Shown one piece after another: positions 45,907-57,060 of a DNA stretch of 64,000 nt. The first letter of the stretch is position 1. Each line of letters begins with the position of its first letter. This DNA comes from Hyphomicrobiales bacterium. Lineage in GTDB: Bacteria; Pseudomonadota; Alphaproteobacteria; Rhizobiales; Xanthobacteraceae. The translations under genes and the position numbers were made by a program. The notes under the pieces were generated by a model. It was not told the DNA's origin. It saw nothing but the letters and a program-made list of their open reading frames with translations, and ran no database searches. The DNA is taken from assembly GCA_017305535.1 (NCBI GenBank), contig JAFKKN010000005.1:62001-126000 (forward strand). Direction: 5' to 3'.

Positions 45907-47036
45907 GACACCGCTAGCGAGATCAGCCCGCCGCCGTGGCGCTCCAGCCGTCCCGCCAATTCGAGTTCGAGCAGGACGGTGCGGACAGTGGCAGGCGAGG
46001 TGTCGGCCATGCGGATCAGGTCATCGAGGCCGATCGGGCTCGGCCCGAGCAACTCCACGATCCGCGCGCGTTCGCTGGCCGCGGGTTCGGAAACCATCGG
46101 CTGCGTATCGTCGGATTCCGCGATGGGCAGTTCGACCGGCCGCCCCATGATCGGGCGCACCGCCGCGATCACGTCCGCCGCCTCGGTGATCAGCGCCGCG
46201 CCCTGCTTGATAAGATGATTGGTGCCGGCGGCGCGTGGATCGAGCGGCGAGCCGGGCACGGCGAACACCTCGCGGCCCTGTTCGGCGGCGATTCGCGCAG
46301 TGATCAGCGAGCCCGAGCGATGCGCGGCCTCGATCACCACAACGCCCAGCGCGACGCCCGAGATCAGCCGATTGCGCCGGGGAAAGTCCCGCGCACGCGG
46401 CGCGTGACCGAGCGGCATTTCCGAGATCGCGGCACCGGATGAAAGGATGTCTTCTAGTAAAGGCTCATGTTCGGGCGGGTAGATGCGGTCGTGGCCGCCG
46501 GCCAGCACCGCGACGGTGCCGGCCTGAAGACTGGTGCGATGCGCCGCCTGATCAATGCCGCGCGCCAGACCGGAGGCGACGATGAATCCGGCATCGCCGA
46601 GATCGCGCGCCAGCAGTTGCGTGAACTTGAGGCCGGCGCCGGATGCGTTGCGTGAGCCGACGATGGCGATCATCGGTTTGGCAAGGGCTGATGATTGACC
46701 GCGGATGCCAAGCAGCGGCGGCGCATCGTCGATCGAAGCCAGCCGGGACGGATAGCCGGCCTCGCCGGGTGCGACCATCACAATGCCGATGCTTTGCCCG
46801 CGCTTCAGTTCGCTCGCCGCCTCTGCCGCCGTGCAGATACGGCCCGGGCGGGCCGCGCCGCCGCGACGAGCAAGATCCGGCAGCCGGTCGAGCGCGACTT
46901 CGGCGCTCCCGAAGTGATTGATCAGCGAGCGGAAGGTGCGGGGGCCGACATTGTCGCTGCGGATCAACCGTAGCCAGGCGATCCGCTGACGCTCGGTCAG
47001 CCGTGTCACGTCGCTCGATGGTGAAGCCAAGTCCAT
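45903..47036 (-). CDS. dprA: DNA processing protein DprA
   Basis: DprA loads RecA onto incoming single-stranded DNA. The 377-residue protein has a SAM-like N-terminal part ([20 protein letters not shown]), the Rossmann domain ([20 protein letters not shown], then [14 protein letters not shown]) and a C-terminal winged helix ([20 protein letters not shown]). ATG 47036 gives GGGAG about 12 bases upstream; the ORF extends to ATG 47063 with an added nine residues. It overlaps the convergent small gene by four bases. Confidence 0.93.
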   Translation of the reverse strand: MDLASPSSDVTRLTERQRIAWLRLIRSDNVGPRTFRSLINHFGSAEVALDRLPDLARRGGAARPGRICTAAEAASELKRGQSIGIVMVAPGEAGYPSRLASIDDAPPLLGIRGQSSALAKPMIAIVGSRNASGAGLKFTQLLARDLGDAGFIVASGLARGIDQAAHRTSLQAGTVAVLAGGHDRIYPPEHEPLLEDILSSGAAISEMPLGHAPRARDFPRRNRLISGVALGVVVIEAAHRSGSLITARIAAEQGREVFAVPGSPLDPRAAGTNHLIKQGAALITEAADVIAAVRPIMGRPVELPIAESDDTQPMVSEPAASERARIVELLGPSPIGLDDLIRMADTSPATVRTVLLELELAGRLERHGGGLISLAVS

Positions 47037-47102
47037 GTTGCCCGCGCTCCCGGCGGACAGCATCGCGCAACTCGCGAAGTCTCACAACTATGAGATGTAG
47101 TT

Positions 47103-47756
47103 CTATGAATTGCTCAACGGCGGTCCGCCGTTGTGGCCGGCCATTGTGCTCTCGCCGGCCTTCGCGCCGATCTTGCCTTCGGTGCCGGCAAGTAGACGCT
47201 GGATGTTGCCGCGATGCATGATCCACAGGAGCACCGACAGGATCGCGAACAGCAGCGCCAGTGCCGAATGCCCGTCGAGCCATAACGCCGGCGGCGTCAG
47301 CACGCTGGCGATCAGCGCGGCGGCGGAGGAATAGCGTGTGAACCACGCCACCACGAGCCAGACGCCGCAGAAGGCGAGCGCCGCCGGCCAGTACAGGCCG
47401 AGCAGCACGCCGATATAAGTCGCTACCCCTTTGCCGCCCTTGAAGCCCAGCCACACCGGAAACAGGTGGCCGAGAAATGCGCCGAGCGCCGCCAGCATCG
47501 CGGCTTCGGGACCGCCGAAGCGGCCGGCGATAATGACGGCTGCGGTACCCTTCAGCATGTCGCCAAGCAGCGTCGCCGCGGCGAGCCCCTTGCGTCCGGT
47601 GCGCAGCACGTTGGTGGCACCGATGTTGCCGGAGCCGACGGAACGCAGATCCTGCGTGCCGGCAAGCCGCGTCAGAATCATTCCGAACGGAATCGAGCCG
47701 AACAGATAACCGACGACAAGGGCGAGGCAGGCCACACCGAGGGAGGATGTCAGCAT
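47103..47756 (-). CDS. plsY: Acyl-phosphate:glycerol-3-phosphate acyltransferase
   Basis: PlsY makes lysophosphatidic acid from acyl-phosphate and glycerol-3-phosphate in the membrane. The 217-residue protein has about five membrane helices and the conserved motifs [26 protein letters not shown] and [20 protein letters not shown]. It is between pyrC and dprA on the same strand. A C-terminal tail ([16 protein letters not shown]) is typical of rhizobial PlsY. A CtrA-like box lies about 31 bases upstream of its start. Confidence 0.96.
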   Translation of the reverse strand: MLTSSLGVACLALVVGYLFGSIPFGMILTRLAGTQDLRSVGSGNIGATNVLRTGRKGLAAATLLGDMLKGTAAVIIAGRFGGPEAAMLAALGAFLGHLFPVWLGFKGGKGVATYIGVLLGLYWPAALAFCGVWLVVAWFTRYSSAAALIASVLTPPALWLDGHSALALLFAILSVLLWIMHRGNIQRLLAGTEGKIGAKAGESTMAGHNGGPPLSNS

Positions 47757-47786
47757 GGGCGCTCCATTCGGTCCGGTAAGGGTTGG

Positions 47787-47802
47787 TTAACCATACTTTA
47801 TC
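47787..47802. promoter_or_regulatory. CtrA-like box upstream of plsY and a 35-codon ORF
   Basis: TTAA, seven bases, TTATC; one mismatch from TTAA-N7-TTAAC. It is 31 bases from the plsY start on one side and 30 bases from the 35-codon ORF on the other. Confidence 0.35.
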
Positions 47803-47831
47803 ACCATCGCACTAGACCAGAGGAGGACATC

Positions 47832-47939
47832 ATGCACCTTATTCGCAACCGCCTGAAGGTCGTCTGCTTCGGCATTTACTTGACGGCGATCTTTGCGGGC
47901 ACTTCGATAGAGACCGTGGCGAGATTGCTCGGGCAGTGA
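47832..47939 (+). CDS. Possible 35-residue small protein with strong ribosome-binding site
   Basis: The ORF encodes MHLIRNRLKVVCFGIYLTAI followed by FAGTSIETVARLLGQ. AGAGGAGGACATC precedes the ATG, a near-perfect Shine-Dalgarno. The peptide has a basic start and a hydrophobic middle (VVCFGIYLTAIFAG), suggesting a small membrane or amphipathic protein. It is too short for standard gene callers and lies divergent to plsY and convergent to pyrC. No family recognised. Confidence 0.5.
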   Translation: MHLIRNRLKVVCFGIYLTAIFAGTSIETVARLLGQ

Positions 47940-47970
47940 GCTGCCGCCATTATGCCTTGCGGCCGGTGTC

Positions 47971-49281
47971 TTACGCTCGCCGGTAGACGCTTCGGCCGCC
48001 GACAACGGTTTGCCGCACTCGGCCGGTGAAGCGGGCTTCGTCGAACGGCGTATTCTTGCACTGCGATTTGAGATCGGCCGGGTCCAGCACCCAGGGTTCA
48101 TCGGGGTCGATCACGATCACATCGGCCGGCGCGCCGCCGCGCAAGGTGCCGCCGGGCAGCTTCAGCAGTTCGGCGGGCCGCGTCGACATCGCGCGGATCA
48201 ACGTCGTGATCTTGATCTCGTCGTTGTGAACCAGACGCAGTCCGGCGGACAGCATGGTCTCGAGGCCGATGGCACCAACGGCGGCTTCCGCGAACGGTAG
48301 CCGCTTGGTTTCGACATCCTGCGGATTGTGATCCGACATCGCCACATCGACCAGCCCCGATGCGACCGCCGCGACAAGTGCGGTGCGGTCGTCCTCGGTG
48401 CGCAGCGGCGGCGAGGTTTTCAGGAAGGTGCGGTAGGGGCCGATATCGTTCTCGTTCAGTGCGAGATGATTGATCGAGGCCGATGCGCTCACACGAAGCC
48501 CTGCGTCTTTCGCGCGCTGGAGAATCTCGAGCGACTCCCGGCAGGTGACCGACGCCGCGTGATAGCGTCCGCCGGTCAATGCGACGAGGCGAATGTCGCG
48601 CTCCAGCACCATCGCCTCGGCGGCCGCGGGCACGCCGATCAGGCCGAGCCGGGTCGAGAACTCACCCTCGTTCATCACGCCTTCGCCGACGAGGTTCGGG
48701 TCCTCGGTGTAATGCACGATCAGCGCGTCGAAATCACGCGCGTAGGTGAGGGCGCGGCGCATCACCTGTGCATTCATCACGCTGTGCGCGCCGTCGGTGA
48801 AGGCCACCGCGCCGGCCGCTTTCAGCAAACCGAATTCGGTCATCACCTGACCGGCCATGCCCTTGGTCAGCGCCGCCATCGGATGGATGTTGACGATGGC
48901 GGTGTCACGCGCGCGGCGCAGCACGAAATCCACCGTCGCGGAATTGTCGATCACCGGCGAGGTGTCGGGCTGGCAGATGATGGTGGTGATGCCGCCGGCT
49001 GCTGCCGCCTCGCTCGCCGAAGCAAACGTCTCGCGATAGCTGGCGCCGGGCTCGCCGACGAAAGCGCGCATGTCGACGAGGCCGGGCGCGACGATGCATC
49101 CCGTGCAATCGATGACCTCGGCGCCATCCGGAGCGCCCGACGCGGCAATGCCTTGCCTCGCGTCGCGGATCACGCCGTCGCTGATCAAGAGATCGCCGCG
49201 CATATCCAGATCGCGCGACGGATCGATCACGCGGGCGTTGGTGAGCAGCAGCGGGCGGGAGGTGTTTTGATTGTGGGGCAT
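47971..49281 (-). CDS. pyrC: Dihydroorotase-like protein lacking the HxH metal pair (PyrC'-type)
   Basis: The 436-residue protein is an amidohydrolase of the dihydroorotase family, directly after pyrB. In active enzymes a DxHxH motif follows APGLVD; here the sequence is APGLVDMRAFVGEPG, so the ligand positions are R72 and F74. A histidine is kept at H190 (VHYTED) and a later SDHNPQ is present, but the region usually reading xAHxST is YHAASVTC and the HH pair is NH (SASINHLALN). This resembles the pseudo-dihydroorotase (PyrC') that scaffolds PyrB in Pseudomonas and relatives. Start 49281 is 4 bases after the pyrB stop. Confidence 0.85.
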   Translation of the reverse strand: MPHNQNTSRPLLLTNARVIDPSRDLDMRGDLLISDGVIRDARQGIAASGAPDGAEVIDCTGCIVAPGLVDMRAFVGEPGASYRETFASASEAAAAGGITTIICQPDTSPVIDNSATVDFVLRRARDTAIVNIHPMAALTKGMAGQVMTEFGLLKAAGAVAFTDGAHSVMNAQVMRRALTYARDFDALIVHYTEDPNLVGEGVMNEGEFSTRLGLIGVPAAAEAMVLERDIRLVALTGGRYHAASVTCRESLEILQRAKDAGLRVSASASINHLALNENDIGPYRTFLKTSPPLRTEDDRTALVAAVASGLVDVAMSDHNPQDVETKRLPFAEAAVGAIGLETMLSAGLRLVHNDEIKITTLIRAMSTRPAELLKLPGGTLRGGAPADVIVIDPDEPWVLDPADLKSQCKNTPFDEARFTGRVRQTVVGGRSVYRRA

Positions 49282-49285
49282 GGCG

Positions 49286-50239
49286 TCACGCATTCGGCAG
49301 GTTGCGCGCCAGCGCTTCGAGCACGGCCATGCGCACGGCGACACCCATCTCGACCTGTTCGCGGATCAGCGACTGCGCGCCGTCCGCAACCAGCGAGTCG
49401 ATCTCGACGCCGCGATTCATCGGACCCGGATGCATCACCAGAGCGTCGGGTTTGGCATAGGCCAGCTTCTTCTGGTCGAGACCGAAGAAGCGGAAATATT
49501 CGCCGCTGGAGGGCACGAACGATCCGTTCATGCGCTCGCGTTGCAGCCGCAGCATCATGACGATGTCCGCGCCGTGCAAGCCTTCTTCCATGTTGCGCGC
49601 GACTTCCACGCCCATCCGTTCGATGCCCACCGGCAATAGCGTCGACGGCGCCACCACGCGCACCCGCGCGCCCATGGTGTTTAGCAGGATGATATTGGAG
49701 CGCGCGACGCGCGAATGCATCACGTCGCCGCAGATCGCAACCAGCAGCCCCTCGAGGCGGCCCTTGTTGCGGCGGATGGTCAGTGCGTCGAGCAGTGCTT
49801 GCGTCGGGTGCTCGTGGGTGCCGTCGCCGGCATTCACCACCGAGCCGTCGACCTTGCGTGCCAGAAGCTCCACCGCGCCGGAGGCGTTGTGGCGCACCAC
49901 CAGAATATCCGGATGCATGGCGTTGAGCGTGACGGCGGTGTCCATCAGCGTCTCGCCCTTGCGCATCGAGGACGACGCCACCGACATGTTCATGACGTCG
50001 GCCCCTAACCGCTTGCCGGCGATCTCGAATGACGATTGCGTTCGGGTCGAGGCCTCGAAGAACAAGTTGACCTGGGTGCGGCCGCGCAGGCTGGTGCGCT
50101 TCTTGTCGACCTGGCGATTGAGTTCGACATATTCCTCGGCGAGATCGAGCAGGCCGGTGATGTCGAATGCGGAAAGGCCCTCGATCCCCAGCAGATGCCG
50201 GTGGTTGAGGACAAAACTGGATTTTGCGGCGGGGGTCAT
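49286..50239 (-). CDS. pyrB: Aspartate carbamoyltransferase catalytic chain
   Basis: PyrB forms carbamoyl-aspartate in pyrimidine synthesis. The 317-residue protein has the carbamoyl-phosphate loop [12 protein letters not shown] (STRT at 64-67) and the later HPTQALLDA and [12 protein letters not shown] segments. Start 50239 ([20 protein letters not shown]) matches family length; ATG 50260 in frame is possible. pyrC' begins four bases after its stop and a divergent VanX-like gene lies upstream. Confidence 0.96.
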   Translation of the reverse strand: MTPAAKSSFVLNHRHLLGIEGLSAFDITGLLDLAEEYVELNRQVDKKRTSLRGRTQVNLFFEASTRTQSSFEIAGKRLGADVMNMSVASSSMRKGETLMDTAVTLNAMHPDILVVRHNASGAVELLARKVDGSVVNAGDGTHEHPTQALLDALTIRRNKGRLEGLLVAICGDVMHSRVARSNIILLNTMGARVRVVAPSTLLPVGIERMGVEVARNMEEGLHGADIVMMLRLQRERMNGSFVPSSGEYFRFFGLDQKKLAYAKPDALVMHPGPMNRGVEIDSLVADGAQSLIREQVEMGVAVRMAVLEALARNLPNA

Positions 50240-50404
50240 TAAAGCAAGAGCTATAGGCATTGCCGCATGGGGGGGCAAGGCCGTTTTCGCCTCCGCCGGG
50301 TTATCCCCCAGAACCGTGCGGGCCGGGTGAATCCGCCGCGTTTTCGGGCCGGTGCGGGCCCGGTACATTGGCCGGAACCGATGGTTGGGCGAGAGATGTT
50401 CGGG

Positions 50405-51172
50405 ATGACATATCGGCTTGCGTGGCGGTTCGCGGTTTTCGCCGTGATGGGACTGGCCGGGCTTCCGGGCGGCATGGCCATGGCGCAGCGGCTTCCGGGC
50501 GATTTCGTCTATCTGCGCGATCTCGATTCGAGCATCGTTCAGGACATGCGTTACGCGACCGCCAACAATTTCGTCGGCCGCGTGCTTGCCAGCTACGAGG
50601 CGGGGGAATGCATCGTTACCCGCAAGGTCGGCCTCGCGCTGAAACAGGTGCAGCAGGATTTGAAGCCGCGCGGCCTCTCGCTGAAAGTCTACGACTGCTA
50701 TCGTCCGCAGCGCGCGGTGGACGACATGTATGCCTGGGCGCAGGACGGCAACGAGACCGCCGCGCAGCATCGCTACAATCCGAAGATGCGCAAGGCGGAT
50801 CTGTTTCGTCTGGGCTACATCGCGCGGCGCTCCGGTCATTCCACCGGCAACGCGGTGGACCTGACGCTGGTGCAATTTCCGCTTAAGAGCGTGCCGCCGT
50901 TCGATCCGCGCGCCGATTATGGCGACTGCACTGCGGAGGTCTCACGTCGCGCGCCGGACAGCAGCGTCGACATGGGCACCGGCTACGATTGCTCCGATGA
51001 GCGCGCCCACACCGCGTCATCCGCGACCACGCCGCAGCAGCGGCGCTGGCGTGAGGTACTGGTGGCGGCGATGGCGCGCCATGGCTTCATCAATTATCGC
51101 CTCGAGTGGTGGCACTTCTCGCTGCCGGGCATCGGTCGCGAGGCTTACGATTTCCCGATCGTGCAGCGCTGA
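50405..51172 (+). CDS. Exported D-Ala-D-Ala dipeptidase (VanX/DdpX family)
   Basis: The 255-residue protein has a signal peptide (to about residue 27), then the M15 metallopeptidase pattern: zinc ligands and catalytic residues in [10 protein letters not shown] (143-152) and EWWHF (234-238). [15 protein letters not shown] is the conserved substrate arginine region. VanX-type enzymes cleave D-Ala-D-Ala, and in bacteria without van genes they serve wall recycling. There is no ligase or two-component system nearby, so vancomycin resistance is not implied. Start 50405 has GAGAG 9 bases upstream; ATG 50396 is also possible. Confidence 0.88.
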   Translation: MTYRLAWRFAVFAVMGLAGLPGGMAMAQRLPGDFVYLRDLDSSIVQDMRYATANNFVGRVLASYEAGECIVTRKVGLALKQVQQDLKPRGLSLKVYDCYRPQRAVDDMYAWAQDGNETAAQHRYNPKMRKADLFRLGYIARRSGHSTGNAVDLTLVQFPLKSVPPFDPRADYGDCTAEVSRRAPDSSVDMGTGYDCSDERAHTASSATTPQQRRWREVLVAAMARHGFINYRLEWWHFSLPGIGREAYDFPIVQR

Positions 51173-51337
51173 CAAGGCGCTGTTTTCGTTTCTCTCCCTG
51201 GTTTCGATGCCGCTGTCGCCCGGCCGGTTCCGGAAAAAGTTATGTTGCGGCGTTTTTCCGCACCTTGCGCCGTCGGCGAAATCAGCGGATGTCTAATCCC
51301 CAGCGATGCGCTCAAAGTTCGAATCCGGGAGTTTGTC

Positions 51338-52981
51338 ATGTCGTCCGCCGCCTCCGCCCGAACCGATGTGTTCAACCAGTCGCCGCCGTTCGAGGACGTC
51401 AATCTGTTCGCGCAGGATCGTCCATTGCTGGAGGCGCTCGCGGCGAACGGCGGCGCGGATGCGGCGAGCGAACTGACCGAATTCGGCAAGCATTGGGGCT
51501 CGGCGGCGATGATCGAACGCGGTCGTCTCGCCAACGAGAACTCGCCGAAGCTGAAAACGTTCGATGCGCGCGGCTTCCGTCGCGATCAGGTGGAGTTTCA
51601 TCCGGCCTATCACGAATTAATGGCGCACAGCGCTCACGCCGGAATCCATAACTCGACATGGACCGCGAAAGGCGAGGCGGCCGGTGGCGCATCCGAAGTG
51701 GTGCGTGGCGCGCGGCTCTTCATCGTCGCGCAGGTGGAGTCCGGGCACCTGTGCCCGATCACCATGACGCGCGCCGCGGTCGGCGCGCTCGGCGTCGATC
51801 CCGCGCTCAAGGCCAAGGTGATGCCGGTGCTGGGCACCCGCAGTTACGATCCGGCGTTCGCGCCGTGGTGGACCAAGCGCGGCATGACCATGGGCATGGG
51901 CATGACGGAGCGGCAGGGCGGCACCGACGTGCGCGCCAATATCACCCGCGCGGTGCCGGACGGCGATGCCTATCGCATCACCGGCCACAAGTGGTTCATG
52001 TCGGCGCCGATGTGCGATGCCTTCCTGGTGCTGGCGCAGGCGGAAGGCGGGCTGACTTGCTTCTTCATGCCGCGCTTCGCGCCGGACGGCTCGATCAACG
52101 GCATTCGCTTCCAGCGCCTCAAGGACAAGCTCGGCAATCGCTCCAATGCATCGTCGGAAGTCGAGTTTGACAACGCCTATGCGTTGCGGCTCGGCGAGGA
52201 GGGGCGCGGCGTCCGCACCATCATCGAAATGGTGTCGCTGACGCGGCAGGACTGCGCGCTGTCGTCGGCCGGTTTGATGCGCTCGGGACTGGCGCACGCC
52301 ATCAACCACACCCGTCATCGTAGTGTGTTCCAGAAGCATCTCGCCGATCAGCCGCTGATGCAGAGCGTACTCGCCGACATGGCGCTGCATGTCGAGGCGA
52401 CGACCGCGCTGGTGATGCGGCTGTGCCGTGCCTTCGATCGCGCGCCCCTCGACCCGGTCGAGGCCGCTTATATGCGGCTGCTGACCCCGGTGGTGAAATA
52501 CTGGACCTGCAAAAGCGCGCCCGGTTTCCTCTATGAGGCGATGGAGTGCCTTGGCGGCAACGGTTACATTGAGGAGGGCATTCTGGCGCGGCACTATCGC
52601 GAGTCCCCGGTCAATGCCATTTGGGAAGGCTCCGGCAACGTGATGTGTCTCGACGTGCTGCGCGCGCTGTCACGGGAGGCCGAGGGCGCCGAGGTGGTGA
52701 TGACGCATCTCGCCGCGCAAGCCGGCGACCTGCCGGGCGCGAAGGAGACGCTGGGCTTCGTCGCCAAGGCGTTCCGTCGTCCGGATATCGAGCGGCTGGC
52801 GCGGGTCGCGGTGGAGCGGCTGGCGCTGCTCGCGGCGGCGGCGGCGTTGCAGGAAGTATCGCCCGCGAGCGCCGAGCTGTTCGCCGCGACGCGTCTTGGC
52901 GCGGCGCATGGTAACCTCTACGGCGCCGCCGATCTCAGCGCCGATGCCTGCCGCCGTCTGCTGGACCGTGCGCTGGCGTAA
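51338..52981 (+). CDS. AidB-like acyl-CoA dehydrogenase
   Basis: The 547-residue flavoprotein resembles E. coli AidB, the adaptive-response acyl-CoA dehydrogenase-like protein. It shows GMGMTERQGGTDVRANITRA, then YRITGHKWFMSAPMCDAFLV and LGGNGYIEEGILARHYRESP, followed by a C-terminal helical domain. AidB binds DNA and may destroy alkylating agents or act as isovaleryl-CoA dehydrogenase. Start 51338 (MSSAASARTDVFNQ) is family-like; the ORF extends 32 codons further upstream. No ada or alkB is nearby. Confidence 0.9.
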   Translation: MSSAASARTDVFNQSPPFEDVNLFAQDRPLLEALAANGGADAASELTEFGKHWGSAAMIERGRLANENSPKLKTFDARGFRRDQVEFHPAYHELMAHSAHAGIHNSTWTAKGEAAGGASEVVRGARLFIVAQVESGHLCPITMTRAAVGALGVDPALKAKVMPVLGTRSYDPAFAPWWTKRGMTMGMGMTERQGGTDVRANITRAVPDGDAYRITGHKWFMSAPMCDAFLVLAQAEGGLTCFFMPRFAPDGSINGIRFQRLKDKLGNRSNASSEVEFDNAYALRLGEEGRGVRTIIEMVSLTRQDCALSSAGLMRSGLAHAINHTRHRSVFQKHLADQPLMQSVLADMALHVEATTALVMRLCRAFDRAPLDPVEAAYMRLLTPVVKYWTCKSAPGFLYEAMECLGGNGYIEEGILARHYRESPVNAIWEGSGNVMCLDVLRALSREAEGAEVVMTHLAAQAGDLPGAKETLGFVAKAFRRPDIERLARVAVERLALLAAAAALQEVSPASAELFAATRLGAAHGNLYGAADLSADACRRLLDRALA

Positions 52982-53015
52982 GTAAAAGAGAGCGGTGGTG
53001 TTCTTCTCTCTTCTT

Positions 53016-53141
53016 GTCATGCCCGGGCTTGTCCCGGGCATCCACGTTTTTCTTATGAGGGTGCTCTTAAGACGGGGATGGCCGGGACATAGGCGAGCAA
53101 AGCGACGCCGTTCTTCGAACGGCTATGCCCGGCCGTGACGG
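53016..53141. repeat. Palindromic intergenic repeat element
   Basis: Starts GTCATGCCCGGGCTTGTCCC, contains GCCGTTC-TTC-GAACGGC and ends CCCGGCCGTGACGG. It is inverted relative to the 26756 and 29497 copies. Confidence 0.8.
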
Positions 53142-53223
53142 CGATGTCCGGTGGCGCCGACGTCATTCTCCCCTCACACGTTCCGACCATGGTTTGGTAA
53201 TCATTCGTCACCACATTGGTCCG

Positions 53224-54000
53224 ATGAGCACCCTCGAGACCAATGCACTTCCGCCGCCACCGCGTCCGCCCAAGCCGCCCCGAGGGGTGTGGAAATTCGT
53301 CGGCACCAGTCTGTGGGGCCTGTTCATTTTCGCCGCGATGTTTCTCGGCCAGGCCACGATCGTCGTCTATCTGCTGTGGCAACACGGCGGTGGTCTCGAT
53401 AGCGCGGTGATCCGCACGGTGGCCGGCAGCGGCACGGCGATCTCGCTATCAATCATCATGGGACTGCCGGCCGTAACGCTGGCGATCTGGATTGCGACGC
53501 GTCTTGCCGGCGCGCGGTTCGGCGACTATCTCGGATTGCGTTTGCCGACCTGGGGCCAGTTTTTCGTCGGTCTCCTGTCCTTGATCGCGCTGGTCGGCGC
53601 GTGGGATCTGCTATCCAAGGCGATCGGGCGCGAAGTCACAGCAGCCTTCATGGTCGATGTGTTGAAATCGGCCGAGGCCGACAATGTACTATGGCTGCTG
53701 CTGATCGCGTTTTGCGTCGCCGCGCCGCTCACCGAAGAGTTTTTCGCACGCGGCTTTCTTTATCGCGGCTGGTCGGAGTCGTTCCTGCGGCCGCTCGGCG
53801 CCATCGCGCTGTCGTCGCTGGTGTGGACCGCGATGCACCTGCAATACGACTGGTTCTTCTTCGGTGAAATCCTGACTATCGGCCTGTTGTTCGGTTATCT
53901 GCGTTACCATACCGGCTCGACATGGCTGACCATCGTGCTGCACGGCCTCAACAATCTCGCCGCGACCCTTCAGACGATGTGGCTGGCGACGCACCCGTAA
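53224..54000 (+). CDS. CPBP family intramembrane metalloprotease
   Basis: The 258-residue membrane protein has a Pro-rich N-terminus (PPPRPPKPPRG, residues 10-21) and about seven hydrophobic segments. CPBP/Abi motifs are EExxxR at E171-R176 (TEEFFARGF), H205 in WTAMHLQYD, and H240 with N244 in VLHGLNN. Family members include CAAX-prenyl-type and immunity-type proteases; substrate unknown. Start 53224 was chosen; the longer ORF reads through the repeat element. Confidence 0.87.
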   Translation: MSTLETNALPPPPRPPKPPRGVWKFVGTSLWGLFIFAAMFLGQATIVVYLLWQHGGGLDSAVIRTVAGSGTAISLSIIMGLPAVTLAIWIATRLAGARFGDYLGLRLPTWGQFFVGLLSLIALVGAWDLLSKAIGREVTAAFMVDVLKSAEADNVLWLLLIAFCVAAPLTEEFFARGFLYRGWSESFLRPLGAIALSSLVWTAMHLQYDWFFFGEILTIGLLFGYLRYHTGSTWLTIVLHGLNNLAATLQTMWLATHP

Positions 54001-54007
54001 GCGGCAA

Positions 54008-54934
54008 TCATCCGGCGAGCGCGATGAACAGCGGCATTGTGAAGGCCGCCACCACTGTTTGCAGCACGAGGATCTGCGCCAGCAGAGGCGCGTCGCCGCC
54101 CATCTGCCGCGCCAACACGTAGGCGTTCGACGCGCTCGGCACCGAGGCGCAGCAGGCAACCACCACGAGGTTCGGGCCCGACAGTCCGAAACTCCAGCCG
54201 AGCGTGATGGCGATGATCGGCATCAGGATGAGTTTGAGCACCACCGTCAACGCGGCCACCGCGTTGGGGCGCTTCAGGCCGTCGAGTTGCAGGCCGGCGC
54301 CGACCACCAGCAGTCCGATGGCCAGCGACGAATGCCCGAGCGATCCGGCGAATTCGTAGAGTGGTTTCGGAATCGGGAGTTTGCTGACGTTGATGGCGAT
54401 GCCGATCAGGCAGCCCCAGATGAACGGGTTCTTCGCGATCGCGAGTCCCGTCACGCGCCACGAGGCTTTTTGCGGCGAGGCGAAGTGCGCCAGCACCGAT
54501 ACGCACATCACATTGAGGACTGGGATCATCGCCACCATGGCGACGGAGGCCACCGCGAGGCCAAGGTCGCCGAGCATGTTGCCGACGACGGAGAGCGCCA
54601 CGAAGGTCTGCCAGCGCACCGCGCCCTGAAAGAGTGAAGTGAACGACGGGCCGCCCAGCGCCAGCGTGCGCACCAGCAGCGGGCGCAGCGCGAGGCACAG
54701 CGCGCCCATGATCAGAACTGACAGCAGCATCGCGCCGCCGACACCGGCGATCGGCACCGATGCGAGATTCGCGCGGCCGAGTGTTTCGATCAGCAGCGCG
54801 GGAAAAAGCACGTAGTAGACCAACTGTTCCAGCCCGACCCAATAGTCGTCCTTCGGCAGCAGGATGCGCCGCAGCGCATAACCGAGCACGATCAGCAGGA
54901 ACACCGGGATCAGTGAGGCGATCACCGTCAGCAT
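54008..54934 (-). CDS. AEC (auxin efflux carrier) family transporter
   Basis: The 308-residue protein has ten hydrophobic segments with family features: IVLGYALRRI, FPALLIETLGR, GCLIGIAINVSKLPIPKPLY and a C-terminal SVPSASNAYVLARQMGGDAP. AEC transporters export organic anions such as malonate or malate, among others. It converges on the CPBP gene with a 7-base gap and is followed by ruvX 13 bases upstream on the same strand. Confidence 0.87.
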   Translation of the reverse strand: MLTVIASLIPVFLLIVLGYALRRILLPKDDYWVGLEQLVYYVLFPALLIETLGRANLASVPIAGVGGAMLLSVLIMGALCLALRPLLVRTLALGGPSFTSLFQGAVRWQTFVALSVVGNMLGDLGLAVASVAMVAMIPVLNVMCVSVLAHFASPQKASWRVTGLAIAKNPFIWGCLIGIAINVSKLPIPKPLYEFAGSLGHSSLAIGLLVVGAGLQLDGLKRPNAVAALTVVLKLILMPIIAITLGWSFGLSGPNLVVVACCASVPSASNAYVLARQMGGDAPLLAQILVLQTVVAAFTMPLFIALAG

Positions 54935-54947
54935 CGGCGCGCAGCCC

Positions 54948-55424
54948 TCAGCGATTGAGCGTGGCGAGGCGGTCGAGGGCGCCTTGCAGGATGAAGATCG
55001 CGGCGTGTTCGTCGATCACTTTGGCACGCTTGGCCCTGCTGGCATCGAGCGCGATCAGCTCGCGCTCCACCGCCGTCGTGGACAGCCGTTCGTCCCACAG
55101 TCCGATGGCGAGATCGGTGAGGCGTGAGAAATTGCGCGCGAAGGCGCGGGTTGATTGCGCACGCGGGCCTTCGCTGCCGTCCATGTTGATCGGCAGGCCG
55201 AGCACGAAACCGACGGCATTGCGCGCTTGTGCCAGCGCGAGCAGTCGCGCCGCGTCGGCGGTGAAGGCGGTGCGTTTCACCGTTTCGACGCCGGTGGCAA
55301 GCCGGCGGTCGGGATCGGACACCGAGACGCCAATGGTCTTGGTGCCGAGGTCGAGGCCGATCAGCGCACCGCGCGCGGGCCAGTGGGTGGCGGCTTCGGT
55401 CAGGGGCAGGACAGGAGCGGTCAT
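54948..55424 (-). CDS. ruvX: Putative pre-16S rRNA nuclease / Holliday junction resolvase (YqgF)
   Basis: The 158-residue protein has the RNase-H-like fold of YqgF/RuvX: ALIGLDLGTKTIGVSVSDPD (first Asp), FVLGLPINMDGSEGPRAQST, then LWDERLSTTAVERELIALDA and KRAKVIDEHAA with the later acidic residues. In E. coli it processes the 5' end of 16S rRNA. Start 55424 (MTAPVLPLTEAATHWPARG) gives the usual size with a 20-residue lead-in. Confidence 0.94.
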   Translation of the reverse strand: MTAPVLPLTEAATHWPARGALIGLDLGTKTIGVSVSDPDRRLATGVETVKRTAFTADAARLLALAQARNAVGFVLGLPINMDGSEGPRAQSTRAFARNFSRLTDLAIGLWDERLSTTAVERELIALDASRAKRAKVIDEHAAIFILQGALDRLATLNR

Positions 55425-55560
55425 GGCTCCGCATAACACGGCGGCAGCGACCGCGTCATGGTCGAAGAGGCTGATCTCCAGTCCAAGGTCGCATGGTCGA
55501 GGCCGTGACAATGCTGCTGCAAAGTGGAATACAAAGCGCATCAATTGAGGATATGCCGCC

Positions 55561-57043
<1,483 letters not shown>

Positions 57044-57060
57044 AGCGGGAGACTGGTCCG

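Noticed and set aside
48328-49560. 410-codon open frame antisense to pyrC and pyrB
   Set aside because: Runs across two confirmed genes on the other strand and has no domain.
50405-51172. Vancomycin-resistance reading of the VanX-like gene
   Set aside because: No vanH/vanA or vanRS-like genes nearby; Gram-negative context favours wall recycling.
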